Source: Sciurus carolinensis
Taxonomy: Eukaryota > Chordata > Mammalia > Rodentia > Sciuridae
Reading direction: 5' to 3'
Assembly: GCF_902686445.1 (NCBI RefSeq)
Contig: NC_062218.1
Span: 130,132,594 to 130,196,593, forward strand
DNA: 64,000 nucleotides
The position numbers and the translations under genes were made by a program. Of this stretch, positions 34,322 to 46,080 are shown one piece after another (positions within the stretch are counted from its first letter, which is position 1; every line of letters begins with the position of its first letter). The notes beneath the pieces are model-generated. The model ran no database searches. It saw only the letters and a program-made list of their open reading frames with translations, and was not told where the DNA came from.

Positions 34322-35842
34322 TCATCCTTTTCTTTTTTGAGATTGGCTTATCTCACTTAGCATGATATTCTCCAATTTCATCCATTTGCCTGCAAATGCC
34401 ATAATTTTATTATTCTTTATAGCTGAGTAATATTCCATTGTATATATATACCACAGTTTCTTTATCCATTCATCAATTGAAGGACATCTAGGTTGGTTCC
34501 ACAGTCTGGCTATTGTGAATTGAGCAGCTATGAACATTGATGTGGCTGTATCTCTGTAGTATGCTGATTTTAAGTCCTTTGGGTATAGGCCAAGGTGCAG
34601 GATAGCTGGGTCAAATGGTAAGTCCATTCCAAGTTTTCTAAGGAATCTCCACACTGCTTTCCAGAGTGGCTGCACTAATTTGCAGCCCCACCAGCAATGT
34701 ATGAGTGTACCTTTTCCCCCACATCCTCTCCAACACCTATTGTTGCTTGTATTCTTGATAATCGCCATTCTAATTGGGGTGAGATGGAATCTTAGTGTAG
34801 TTTTGATTTGCATTTCTCTTATTACTAAAGATGGTGAACATTTTTTCATATGTTTGTTGATTGCTTGTAGATCTTCTTCTGTGAAGCATCTGTTCATATC
34901 CTTAGCCCATTTGTTGATTGGATTATTTGTATTCTTGGTGTAGAGTTTTTTGAGTTCTTTATATATTCTGGAAATTAGTGCTGTATCTGAAGTATGAGTG
35001 ACAAAGATATTCTCCCACTCTGTAGGCTCTCTCTTCCCATTAATGATAGTTTCCTAGACTGAGAGAAAGCTTTTTAGTTTGAATCTATCCCAGTTGTTGA
35101 TTCTTGCTTTTATTTCTTGTGCTATGGGAGTCCTGTTAAGGAAGTCTGATCCTAAGCCAACAAGGCGAAGATTTGGACCTACTTTTTCTTCTATAAGATG
35201 CAGGGTCTCTGGTCTGATTTCAAGGTCCTTGATCCATTGTGAGTTGATTTTTGTGCAGGGTGAGAGATAGGGGTTTATTTTCATTCTGTTGCATATGGAT
35301 TTCCAATTTTCCCAGCACCATTTGTTGAAGAGGCTATCTTTTCTCCATTGCATATTTTTGGCACCTTTGTCTAGTATGAGAAAATTGTATTTATTTGGGT
35401 TTGTGTCCGTGTCCTCTATTCTGTACCATTGATCTACCTGTCTATTTTGGTGCCAATACCATGCCGTTTTTGTTACTATTGCTTTGTAGTAGAGTTGAAG
35501 ATCTGGTATTGCGATACTCCCTGCTTTGCTCTTTCTGCTAAGGATTGCTTTGGCTATTCTGGCTTATTCTTCCAGATGAATTTCATGATTACTTGCTCTA
35601 TTTCTGTAAGGTACGTCATTGGGATTTTAATTGGAATTGCATTGAATCTGTATAGCACTTTTGTTAGTATGGCCATTTTGACAATATTAATTCTTCCTAT
35701 CCAAGAACATGGGAGATCTTTCCATTTTCTAAGCATAGATTAGGTTTGTTGATTTACGGATGTTAAACCATCCTTGTATTCCAGGGATGAACCCCATTTG
35801 ATCATGGTGCACAATTTTCTTATGTTTTTAGATACGGTTTGC
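34322..35842 (-). pseudogene. L1 ORF2 3' part: late RT and cysteine-rich C-domain
   Basis: 35842-35743 resumes at ANRI and runs to NIRKST, then jumps directly to [11 protein letters not shown] at 35736. The C-terminal frame 34897-34322 is open for 191 codons and includes the Cys-rich block [14 protein letters not shown] and the terminal [15 protein letters not shown]. The poly-A side is at about 34062-34085. Confidence 0.88.
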
Positions 35843-36774
35843 CACAATCATCCCTGGAATGCAAGGATGGTTCAACATCCGTAAATCAATAAACGTAATC
35901 CATCATGTCAATAGACTTAAGAATAAGAATCATATGGTTATTTCAGTTGACGCAGAAAAAGCTTTCGACAAAATACAACACCCCTTCATGCTCAAAACAC
36001 TAGAAACAATAGGGATAGTAGGAACATACCTCAACATTGTAAAGGCTATTTATGCTAAGCCCATGGCCAACATCATTCTTAATGGAGAAAAACTAAAACC
36101 ATTCCCTTTAAAAACGGGAACAAGACAGGGATGTCCTCTTTCACCACTTCTATTCAACATTGTCCTCGAAACTCTAGCCAGAGCAATTAGACAGACTAAA
36201 GAAATTAAAGTGATACAAATAGGAAAAGAGGAACTCAAGCTGTCACTATTTGCTGATGACATGATTCTATATTTAGAGGATCCAAAAAACTCCTCCAGAA
36301 AACTTCTAGACCTCATCAATGAATTCAGCAAAATAGCAGGCTATAAAATCAACATGCATAAATCTAAAGCATTTTTATATGCAAGTGACGAAACATCTGA
36401 AAGAGGAATGAGGAAAACAACTCCATTTGCAATAGCTTCAAAAAAAAAAAAAAATACTTGGGAATCAATCTAACCAAAGAGGTAAAAGATATCTACAATG
36501 AAAATTACAAAACACGGAAGAAAGAAATTGAGGAAGACCCAATTAAAATCCCAATGACGTACCTTACAGAAATAGAGCAAGTAATCATGAAATTCATCTG
36601 GAAGAATAAGAAACCCAGAATAGCTAAAGCAATCCTTAGCAGAAAGAGCAAAGCAGGGGGTATCGCAATACCAGATCTTCAACTCTACTACAAAGCAATA
36701 GTAACAAAAATGGCATGGTATTGGCACCAAAATAGGTAGATCAATGGTACAGAATAGAGGACATGGACACACCA
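35843..36774 (+). mobile_element. Inverted L1 reverse-transcriptase segment inside the minus-strand L1
   Basis: This plus-strand segment encodes ORF2 from [11 protein letters not shown] through [23 protein letters not shown] and the catalytic FADD (near 36248), to WYWHQNR and the following YRIEDMDT. The main frame is open for 204 codons (35859-36473). It sits between the NKIL and ANRI codons of the surrounding minus-strand ORF2. It lacks a 33-codon block (LRKWKD to FNAI) at about 36539, and that block is present on the minus strand at 35736-35640. Confidence 0.88.
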
Positions 36775-38412
36775 ATATTTTGTTAAGGATCTTTGCATCT
36801 ATATTCATCAAGGATATTGGTCTAAAATTTTCTTTCCTTGATGTGTCTTTGCCTATTTTGGGTATGAGGGTGATATTAGCTTCATAGAATGAGTTTGGTA
36901 GGATTCCCTCCTTTTCTATTTCCTGGAATACTTTGAGAAGTATTGGAATGAGATCTTCTTTGAAGGTCTTGTAGAATTCGACTGAGAATCCGTCTGGTTC
37001 TGGGCTTTTCCTGGATGGTAGGTTTTTAATGGCTTCTTCTAATTCATTGCTTGATCTTGATCTGTTTAAATTGTGTATGTCTCCTAGTTCAACTTGGAAG
37101 GAGCATATGTCTCTAGAAATTTGTCAATGTCTTCAGTAGTTTCTATTTTGTTGGAATACAGATTTTCAAAGTAGCTTCTCATTATGTTCTGTATCTCAGT
37201 GGTGTCTGTCGTGATGTTTCCTTTTTCACCAGGAATTTTAGTAATTTGAGTCTTCTTTCTTCTTTTCTTTGTTAGTGTGGCTAAGGGTTTGTCTATTTTG
37301 TTTACTTTCTCAAAGAACCAACTTTTTGTTTTGTCAATTTTTTGAATTGTTTCTTTTGTTTCAATTTCATTGATTTCAGCTCTGATTTTAATTACTTACT
37401 GTGTTCTACTACTTTTGCTGTTATTCTGTTCTTCTTTTTCTAGGGCTTTGAGCTGTAATGTTAGGTCATTTAGTTGTTGACTTTTCATTCTTTTCTGGAA
37501 TGTGCTCCATGCAATGAATTTTCCTCTTAGTACCGCTTTCATAGTGTCCCAGAGATTTTGATATGTTGTATCATTGTTCTCATTGACCTCTTAAGAATTT
37601 TTTTATCTCCTCCCTGATGTTTTCTGTTATCCATGTTTCATTCAATAGCATATTATTTAGTTTCCAGGTGTTGGAGTAATTTCTGTTTTTTATTTTGTCA
37701 TTGATTTTTAATTTCATTCCATTATGATCTAATAGAACACAAGGCAGTATTTCTATTTTTTTGCATTTCCTAAGGGCTGCTTTGTGGCATAACATATGGT
37801 CTATTTTTGAGAAGGTTCCATGTGCTGCTGAGAAGAAAGTGAATTCACTCATTGATGGATGGAATATTCTATATATGTCAATTAAGTCTAGGTTATTGAT
37901 TGTGTTATTGAGTTCTATGGTTTCTTTGTTTGGTTTTTATTTAGAAGATCTATCTAGTGATGACAGTGGTATGTTAAAGTCACCCAGAATTATTCTGTTG
38001 TAGTCTATTTGATTCCTGAAATTGAGAAGGATTTGTTTGATTTACAGGGATGCACCGTTGTTTAGGGCATAAATATTTACTATCGTTATGTTTTCCTGAT
38101 TTATGGTTCCCTTAAGCAGTATGAAATGTCCTTCTCTATCCCTTCTGACTAACTTTGGCTTGAAGTCCACTTTATGTGATATAAGGATGGAAACCCCTGC
38201 TTTTTTACTGAGTCCATGTGCGTGGTAGGTTTTTTCCCATCCTTTCACCTTTAGTCTGTGGATGTCTTTTTCTATGAGATGAGTCTCTTGAAGGCAGCAT
38301 ATTGTTGGGTCTTTCTTTTAATCCATTCTGCCAGTCTATGTCTTTTGATTGATTAGTTTAGGCCATTAATGTTCAGGGTTATTATTGAGATATGATTCAT
38401 ATTCCCAGTCAT
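36775..38412 (-). pseudogene. L1 ORF2 5' part: endonuclease and start of reverse transcriptase, broken
   Basis: ORF2 starts at ATG 38412-38410. The endonuclease domain is recognisable at 38248-38042 (KAGVSILISHKVDFKP, ITIVNIYALN) and 37852-37580 (FSKIDHML, and LLDHNG in place of SDHN). The RT lead-in ([26 protein letters not shown]) ends at 36775, where an inverted segment interrupts it. Stops and shifts separate the pieces. Confidence 0.85.
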
Positions 38413-39499
38413 TTGGGCTTATTTTTGGTTTTTAACTTGTCTTGGTTTCTCCTTTGAGTGTTTTTTTCTCTAAGGTAGTTCCTCCCTTTGCTGACTTCCA
38501 CTGTTGTTTTTCATTTCCTCCTCATGGAATATTTTGTTGAGAACATTCTGTAGTGCAAGCTTTCTATTTGTAAATTCTTTTAACTTTTGTTTGTCATGGA
38601 AGGATTTTATTTCATCTTCAAATCTAAAGGTTAGTATTGCTGGGTATAGGATTCTTGATTGGCAACCATGTTCTTTCAGAGCTTGAAATATGTTGTTCCA
38701 GCCCCTTCTAGCTTTTAGAGTCTGGGTTGAGAAATCTGCTGATATCCATATTGCTTTCCCCCCATAGGTAATCTGATACTTTTCTCTCGAGGCCTTCAAA
38801 ATCCTATCTTTATTTTTTGTGTTAGGCATTTTCATTATAATGTGCCTTGGTGTGGACCTGTTGTGATTTTGTGCATTTGGTGTTCTGTAAGCCTCTTGTT
38901 TGATTTTCCATTTAATTCTTCAGGTTTGGGAAATTTTCTGATATTATTTCATTGAATAGGTTGTTTATTCCTTTGGTTTGTATCTCTGTGCCTTCCTCAA
39001 TCCCAAAAATTCTTAAATTTGGTCTTTTCATGATGTCCCATAGTTCTTGGAGATTCTGTTCATGATTTCTTACCATCTTCTCTGTTGGGGCAACTTTATT
39101 TTCAAGATTAAATATTTTGTCTTCATTGTCTGAGGTTCTGTCTTGCAAGTGGTCTAGTCTTTTGGTGATGCTTTCCATTGAGTTTTTTATTTGGTTTATT
39201 GTTTCCTTCATTTCAAGGATTTCCGTTTTTTTGTTTTTTTGTTTTTTGAGAATCTCTATCTCTTTGCTGTAATGATCTTTTGCTTCCTGCAGTTGCTCTT
39301 TCAACTACTTATTGGTATTATCATTCATTGCCTGCATTTACTCTCTTATCTCATCCTTTGCTTCATGAATCATCTTAACATGTATAATCTGAAGTCCTTT
39401 TCTGACATTTCTTCTACCATACTGTCATTGGATTCTATTAATATAGAATCTAGATTTGTTTGGATCATTTTCTTCCCTTGTTTTTTCATGTTGTTCATG
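38412..39499 (-). pseudogene. L1 ORF1 (RNA-binding chaperone), broken
   Basis: Open pieces at 39304-38912 and 38835-38470 carry the coiled-coil heptads (LEMKETINQIKNSMESI type), then the RRM region (PNLRIFGIEEG), then the C-terminal domain. Internal stops near 39330 and at the piece boundaries break the frame. ORF1p of L1 is a trimeric RNA-binding protein needed for retrotransposition; this copy could not make a full protein. Confidence 0.85.
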
Positions 39500-40195
39500 T
39501 ATCTTCCCCTCTAGCAGTGCAGATGTGGGGTATTGCAGATTCCCCCCTATAGGCTTATAGTGGTCCTATAGGTTTCCAAAACCTTTTCTTTAAGGGAAGA
39601 TCAATATTAGCAGTGCCCAATTCAGACACTATGCAATTCTAGACCAGTTACCCCTATGAGGACATTAACAATATTGTCATAATAAATAGAATGAGTTCAA
39701 ATATTATTTTCAGTATACCAAACAGATTTGCAATAAAGTCTGCAGTTTCTAATGGAGAACAAAGAGGATGCAGAGGGATGTAGAATGTAGCTATTAATGG
39801 GATAAGAAAAGAATATTTAGAAGTTCTAGATAATAGAAAGGGTGAGAGTATAATCAAAGAAATAGGATGTTGGCATGCAAAAAGGGAGAAAGAGACTCTG
39901 AGGGAACAGGTATAAAAAAGGAAAAGAGAGCAAGAAAAGTAAAGAAATAAATACTTAAAATTATTCAATATGGTGAAAAAGAAAATCTACACTATAACAG
40001 TCATATAGTATTCAAACCTCCCAGTCTTCAGTAGCCTGATACACGAGAGGTACCTGACAATGAGCTTCAGGTCTCCAAAAGGCATCTCAGGATGGGATTT
40101 GCCCCACCTAAAGATTGGAGCTATGGCTTCCAGGATTATCCAAGATGGCTCTCTGGCTTCCAAATGTGTTGGCTAATGGTGAGCTGCAGCTCGGG

Positions 40196-40480
40196 GTGTG
40201 GTTGTGGTCGACTGGAGGTCCTGGAGGTGGGGTGTGGTTGGTCAGGCAGGGGTCGTGGAGGTTGGGTGTGTTTGGTGTGGTTGCGGATCCTGGAGGCCAG
40301 GTGCAATCAGTCGGTCTGGGGTCCCAGGGATATGGTGCAGTCAGTTGGTCTGGGGGTCCTGGTGGCAGGGAGCAGTCAGTTGATGTGAGGGCCCCAGAGG
40401 CAGGGAGTGATTGGTCGGGCTAAGGCATCCTGTAGATGGGACTCAGTCAGTCTGGCCAGGGGTCCTATAGGGCCTGGCTC
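40196..40480 (-). repeat. Imperfect ~35-bp tandem repeats in the L1 5' UTR
   Basis: About eight G-rich units of 34-37 bases on the plus strand share the pattern GCAGTCAGTTGGTCTGGGG-TCC-GGAGGCAGGG, for example starting near 40296, 40332 and 40367. Confidence 0.7.
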
Positions 40481-40481
40481 T

Positions 40482-41013
40482 TGTCTCAAAATGGCGGCAG
40501 CTACGTGTAATCAAACCTGCAGGTACTGTCACAGTGAACTTCGAGGCAATAGCAGGCAGCTGGTGCTCCACTTGCGGTCGGCGATCAGTTTGCTGACTGT
40601 CCTCCAACGATTGGGAGGAGAACCTCGTGTAATGTACAAAGCTGCTCCCCCTGACCTTTCTGGTGCAGCCAGTTTCCCCGCCTCCCAACCACTTGTCAAT
40701 CTGTGAACATCCTAGCTACCTATTGGTTCATCAGTCAGCTTGCAAGTATCCTTCTCCATTATTGGTCCCTGTTAGCCCAGCGGAATTCACCTGCTTTACT
40801 GTAGCTACCCCGCCATCTTTCCTCATCTTTCTCTCTCTCCTACTCACTTTCTCTATCCTCCTCTCTTTCACACTTTCTTGCGTGCGCCCTTTCTCGTTCC
40901 CTTTCTTTTCCTCTCATTTTCTCTCTTACCCTGCAGGGAGACACTCTGTTTGCTTAATAAACTCCCTTATGTGATTTCCCATGTCCAGCGTGGTTTCCGT
41001 GGGATCCCTTACA
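40482..41013 (+). mobile_element. Solo ERV1-type LTR inside the L1 5' UTR
   Basis: It starts tgtctcaaaatggcgg and ends cccttaca. A CT-rich U3/R section precedes a polyadenylation signal AATAAA at about 40956. Its 3' 360 bases match the LTR at 2470-2841 almost throughout. No clear duplication was found at the edges (ctct against cctc). No retroviral coding sequence adjoins it. Confidence 0.75.
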
Positions 41014-41329
41014 CCTCGGGCGATGGATGATGGATAGGTGTAAGGCAGGCGATGGACAGGCAAGAGGCAGGCAAATGGCAGATGATAGGTGCCTGACAGT
41101 GAGCAATCTGCACTCAAAAAAGGCATTGATATGTTGGCAGACTGCAGGTGATCACAGTAGACAAATGGGGTAGACAGCAGGGGAATGATAAGCAGCAAAA
41201 ACTGCCTCACCAAGAAACAGATATCCTCTGCTTGAAACCAGAGTTACGGAGCGACAAGGAACGCAGACTCCCTCTAGTCTGCCATCTTGGATCTCCCCAT
41301 CTTCTGGGTTTTTTGTTTGTTTGTTTTGT

Positions 41330-41465
41330 TGTTGTTGTTGTTATTTTGAGACAAGTTCTCTCTATGTTGCCCAGGCTGGTCTCAAACTCTTTGCCTCAAG
41401 CCATCCTCTCTCCTCAGCCTCCTGGATAACTGATTTTATAGTTACAAGCCACTGTACCTGGCTTG
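41330..41465 (-). mobile_element. B1 SINE
   Basis: tattttgagacaagttctct to cactgtacctggct; (GTT)n lies at its left end. Confidence 0.8.
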
Positions 41466-41590
41466 TTTCTGCTTTATTCTTCATTTTGTCCTTCCTTCTG
41501 TTTATTTAGGTTTAGTTTGCTTTCTTTCCCCAGTGTGTTAAGTGCAAGATTAGATTATTGAATAGTGTTCTACCTCCTTTCTTTTTTTCA
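41463..41590 (-). mobile_element. Old L1, minus strand, right half after the young L1
   Basis: The text resumes the same ORF2 region that stops at 33539 (ctgctttattcttcattttg type). It shows that the young L1 split this older one. Confidence 0.65.
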
Positions 41591-41599
41591 TCTTAATTT

Positions 41600-41890
41600 A
41601 ATTTTATTTATTTATTTTTGTGGTACTGGGGACTGAGTCCAGGGGCTTAACCACTGAGCCACATTCCCAACCCTTTTTTTATATTTTATTTTAGACGGGC
41701 TATTACTTAGTGAGTTGCTTAGGGTCTCACTAAGTTGCTGATGCTGGCTTTGAACTTGAGATTCTCCTGCCTCAGCCTCCTGAGCTGCTGGGATTATAGG
41801 TATGCACCATCACACCTGGCTCTTTTTTATTTTTTGGTAGTGTTGGTGATCAAACCCATGGCCTTGCACTTGGTTAGCATCTGTGTTATT
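41600..41890 (-). mobile_element. B1-dID SINE plus ID fragment
   Basis: B1-dID 41605-41822; ID remnant 41825-41885. Confidence 0.8.
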
Positions 41891-41959
41891 ATTTTTTGCC
41901 AGAGTACAGATTGTAGTTTCCCATTTCTTTCATGTTTCCTAATATTTGTATGTCATGAG

Positions 41960-42999
41960 TGTGCTGAGTTATTAACATAGACCAAACATATTTGTGTCTT
42001 TCCACAATGTCAGAATTCAGTGAATAACAATAAATTCACAGGCTATACAGCTTTCATCAGTGGTAGTCCATGAGTACTTGTGGGTCACCTGGTAGTTGTA
42101 AACTGGGAAATCAGGTTGTTTTATTCCAATATTAATTTCTAATATGTGTAACACGCAAGTCACACATCATACTTTATACAGCTATATAGACTAGGCTAAG
42201 AAAGGGTTAAGGCAGCCACAGGGGTTCAGAAGTCTGAACCAAGAGCAAAGGTCCATAGCAGATATGAATGCAAAGAGTCTCTATAGGTGGTCAGATAAGA
42301 TTATGAACCAACTGAAGAACTTGTTCCAGACATAGCGCTGTCAAAGCACAGGAACTTATTCTAGGCCAAGGTCTGGATAGCAGTAGTTTCAGTGTCAGCT
42401 TGAGATATCAGCTTGGAGTTGGACTTGTGTGATTTTCAAGGGCAGGAGAAACTGTATTCTGCTAAAGCTCAAAAACAGATTTGAGGTTTGTCGCTGTGGC
42501 AGCTTTCCTGGGCAAGGCTCATGATGAGTGATCAAGCAACTAGGTGAGGAGGCCACCATGTCCAGTCTCAGTGTGCCCTTCCATTTAGGGGTCTCAAGTG
42601 AGAGGGTTGCATCACTGGTACTCTGGTGTGTTCAATAAGCTTGTGGGCCAGGTTTTTTCCACATGAGCTTGATATACCCTTATGTCCATGTGCTTCTGAC
42701 TAATTTGATAAATTCACAGGTAGTCATTCCTATCACCATGATTAATTTATTTATCAGTTTATACCTTATGGTCATACCATGCAGACAGTGGTTGTTTACT
42801 TGTACAAACAAGGTGTGAAGTCATTCCCTCAGCCCTTAAACTCAGAATGGAGTAGTTTATGGCAAACTACTGCTTTGCAAAATGGAGTAACCAAAGTTTA
42901 GGCTCAACCTGAAAACTGCTATTCCATAGATAATAGAGTATCTCGGAGCAGAGCACAACCAGCTCTCCACAATATAACAACTATAATGGTTAATTTTTT
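41960..42999. other. Anonymous intergenic sequence
   Basis: Possibly a decayed LTR around 42170-42980 by texture, but no family was identified. Confidence 0.3.
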
Positions 43000-43760
43000 T
43001 GTATCAACTTGTCTGGGCCATGGAGTAGTGAGATATTTGGTTAAATATTATTCTGGGTATTTCTGTGAGTGTTTTTTTTAATGAGATCAATGTGTATTTA
43101 TTTATTTATAGTACTGGGAATTGAATCTAGGGATGTTCTACCACTGAGCTACATTCCCAGCCTGTTTACTTTTATTTTTTAAATTTTGAGACAGGAGCTC
43201 TCTAAGTTATCAAAACTGGTTTTTGAATTTTCTATCCTCCTGCTTCAGCCTCCTGAGTAGCTGGGATTATAGGACTGAACCACTGTGCCTGGCTGAAATT
43301 TACATTTAAATTAGTGGACTAAGTAATGCAGATTGCCTTCCTTAATACAGCTAGGTCTATCCAATCAATCAGTTCAAGGCCTGAATAGAATGAAAAAGTT
43401 GACCCTTCCCCCAATAAAAGAAGCATTCTTGCTGTCTTGAAACTGGAGCATCAACTTTTTTCCTGTTTTCTGACTTGACTTGCAATATGGGCTCTTTCTG
43501 GTTCTTAAACCTACTGGCCTTCAGACAGGAACTACACCATTGGTTCCTGGTTCTCAGAACTTCATACTTGGACTGGTAGTAAACCGTTGGCTCTCCTAGT
43601 TCCTAAGATTGCTGAATCACCCTGAAGGTCTTGGGACTTTGCATTTCCATAATTGTGTGAGCCAATTCCTTGTACTCAGTTCTATGAACCAAACATATAT
43701 AGTACTCTGGATGCTGGTCTACTCAACCCTCCAGGACTTGTTATTGTGATTTGCTTGTTT
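43000..43760 (+). mobile_element. Old interspersed repeat (LTR- or DNA-type), split by a SINE
   Basis: 43000-43090 and 43300-43740 (gtatcaacttgtctgggcc, tatttggttaaatattattc, ggcctgaatagaatgaaaa, gcatcaactttttt, gtgagccaattccttgta) match a familiar ancient mammalian repeat whose name I cannot give with confidence. Confidence 0.5.
43093..43302 (-). mobile_element. B1-dID SINE
   Basis: It splits the ancient repeat at 43000-43760. Confidence 0.8.
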
Positions 43761-43964
43761 ATTCGCTTAATGACTGATTGTATTATTTCAGTGAAATTAC
43801 TCTCCTTTTCCCCAGTGGATATTGTGCCTCAAGCAGGCCACGCTTTAGTTTAGGTATGTCCAACTTCAGTCTGGGAAAATAGTGGTTAGTAGTGCTCTCT
43901 TTCTCTTTTACTGACCATACCCAGCTGTTAAACACCACTAATCATGGACTGATTTCTTCTTCTT

Positions 43965-44070
43965 CTTTTTTTTTTTTTTTGTGGTACTGGGGATTGAACC
44001 CAGGGCCTTGTGCTTGCAAAGCAAACACTCTACCAACTGAACTATATCCCCATATATCCCCAGCCCCTCA
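43965..44070 (-). mobile_element. Young ID SINE
   Basis: tcatggactgatttctt is duplicated at 43943 and 44068; the body has a doubled ccccatatat. Confidence 0.9.
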
Positions 44071-44324
44071 TGGACTGATTTCTTTATTTTTTTCAACAAC
44101 ACCCTAGGGATAAATTGCTTTATATACTTGTGCAAATTCTGGTTCCTGTGAAATAATAGTTTCTAAGTTTAGTGTTTGGTATTTGTTTTGATTCTGGTGG
44201 GCTCCTCCTAGCTATTTTGTTCTCTGCTTTGCTCCCCTGCCCACCCCCAACTTCTGTACACTAGATGATTTAAAAGTAAGCCTGTATCTAGATTATTTTC
44301 TTAATTGTTTTTCATCACAACGTA

Positions 44325-44668
44325 CATTTTTTTTTTTGGTACTGGGGATTGAACTCAGGGACACTCAACCACTGAGCCATATCCCCAGACCTATTTTGTA
44401 TTTTATTTAGAGATAGGGTCTCACTGTGTAGGGTCTCACTGAGTTGCTTAGCGACTTCCTTTTGCTGATTCTGGCTTTGAACTCAGGATCCTCTTGTCTC
44501 AGCCTCCCAAACCGCTGGGATTACAGGCATGAGCCATCCCCCCCACCCTTGCTCCACCTACATTGTTCTTTTTTTTTTTTTGGGGGGGGGGTGCTGGGGA
44601 TCGAACCCAGGGCCTTGTGCTTGCAAGGCAAGCACTCTACCGACTGAGCTATCTCCCCAGCCCCTACA
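44325..44668 (-). mobile_element. B1-dID SINE followed by a young ID SINE
   Basis: B1-dID 44325-44550; ID 44577-44664 with ctacattgttctttt duplicated (44559, 44665). Confidence 0.9.
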
Positions 44669-44784
44669 TTGTTCTTTTGAGTTCCCTTAGGCTTGAACTT
44701 CTAGAGATTCTTGCAAATGAAGTTACTTTGGGAAGAAATTAGGAATACCTATTTCTTGGTCCACTTTGTCCCCCACACAAAATT

Positions 44785-44955
<171 letters not shown>

Positions 44956-44959
44956 TTGT

Positions 44960-45302
44960 GTTGGGGGTTGAACCTACTGGTGCTTAACCACTAAGTAACA
45001 CACCAGTCTTTTTCAATTTTTTATTTTGAGGCAGGGTCTCCATAAGTTTCTCAGGGTCTTGCTAAGTTTCTGAGACTGGCCTTGAATTTGCGATCCTCCT
45101 ACCTCAGCCTCCTGAGCCACTGGGATTACAGGCATGTGCCACCTCACTTAGTCCCATAGCAAAATTTCTTTCTTTTATTTATTTTTTTTAGATGTTGATA
45201 GAGCTTTATTTTATTCATTTATTTATATGTGGTGCTGGGGATTGAACCCAGTGCTTCACACATGCTAGGCAAGCGCTCTACCACTGAGCCACAACCCCAG
45301 TC
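44960..45302 (-). mobile_element. B1-dID SINE plus ID SINE
   Basis: B1-dID 44960-45155; ID 45190-45302; an agcaaaatttct phrase is repeated at 45160 and 45312. Confidence 0.85.
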
Positions 45303-45738
45303 CCCGCCCCTAGCAAAATTTCTAAGCCAGGAATGGAGATATTAGCAATCTTCTTTCTGAGTGACACCCCACTCTAATGTTGAGAGTCTGGGGTCAGTGC
45401 ATGAGTAGCATCCTGAGGTTCTCTTGGCTCATTCTGATGTAGAACTGCCATTTTTAATGCTGGGGCAAGGGTGATCAGAGCCCTAGTATTCTCAGCATGC
45501 CACAGCCAAGGTAAAGTCTCTATTCCATGAGTGAAGGCTGGATGGAAGAAGGGAGTTCCCATTTCTGCACTGGGACTTAGACTCAGTAATAGGCAGCTGG
45601 GGGCAGAATGAGCACCTTTGATGTCCTGTTTTTCCTTGGAGGAAACCCTTTGAACTGGGAACGTGGGGGAAGGGACCCCTGCTGATCTGTAGCAATCTGG
45701 AGTGGAATCTTCACTTCATTGAGCTGGAAGGGAATGAT
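45303..45738. other. Anonymous intergenic sequence
   Basis: Overlapping short minus-strand frames only; no gene evidence. Confidence 0.35.
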
Positions 45739-45739
45739 C

Positions 45740-46080
45740 TTGATTCTTGCTGGGAATGTGCAAGATCCTGGTTTTGATCCCCAGTGCCACAAAACAAACA
45801 AATAGAATAAAAACAAAGACACAAAGAAGAAACAACAAGCAAAGGCAAATTCCACAGATTTTCACCTTACTTACCAATTTTTTGTTTTATTTTGTTTTGT
45901 TACTGGGGATTGAACTCAGGGGTACTTGACCACTAAGTCACATCCTCAACTCTATTTTGTATTTTATGTAGAGACAAAGTCTCACTGAGTTGCTTAGTAC
46001 CTGGCTTTGAACTCGGGATCCTCCCGTCTCAGCCTCCCAAGCTGCTGGGATTACAGGCATGTGCCACCGCACCTGGCTCT
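45740..46080. mobile_element. ID fragment (+) and B1-dID SINE (-)
   Basis: ID-like 45745-45795 on plus; B1-dID 45885-46080 on minus. Confidence 0.75.

Larger units (their letters stand above)
33555..41299 (-). mobile_element. Nearly full-length young L1 with nested insertions, minus strand
   Basis: Reading on the minus strand: the 5' end at about 41298 (ggggagatccaagatggc, a YY1-type CAAGATGGC start), a repetitive 5' UTR, ORF1, ORF2 endonuclease, reverse transcriptase, C-domain, 3' UTR and tail. A perfect 15-bp duplication (tcttctgggtttttt) lies at 33540-33554 and 41300-41314, and pieces of the same older L1 continue on both sides. Nested inside are a solo LTR in the 5' UTR (40482-41013), a second truncated L1 in the tail (about 33680-34062), an ID SINE in the poly-T, and an inverted RT segment (35843-36774). 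Confidence 0.9.

Noticed and set aside
34322..36473. Open frames of 191 and 204 codons
   Set aside because: Both are L1 ORF2 pieces in opposite orientations, not host genes.
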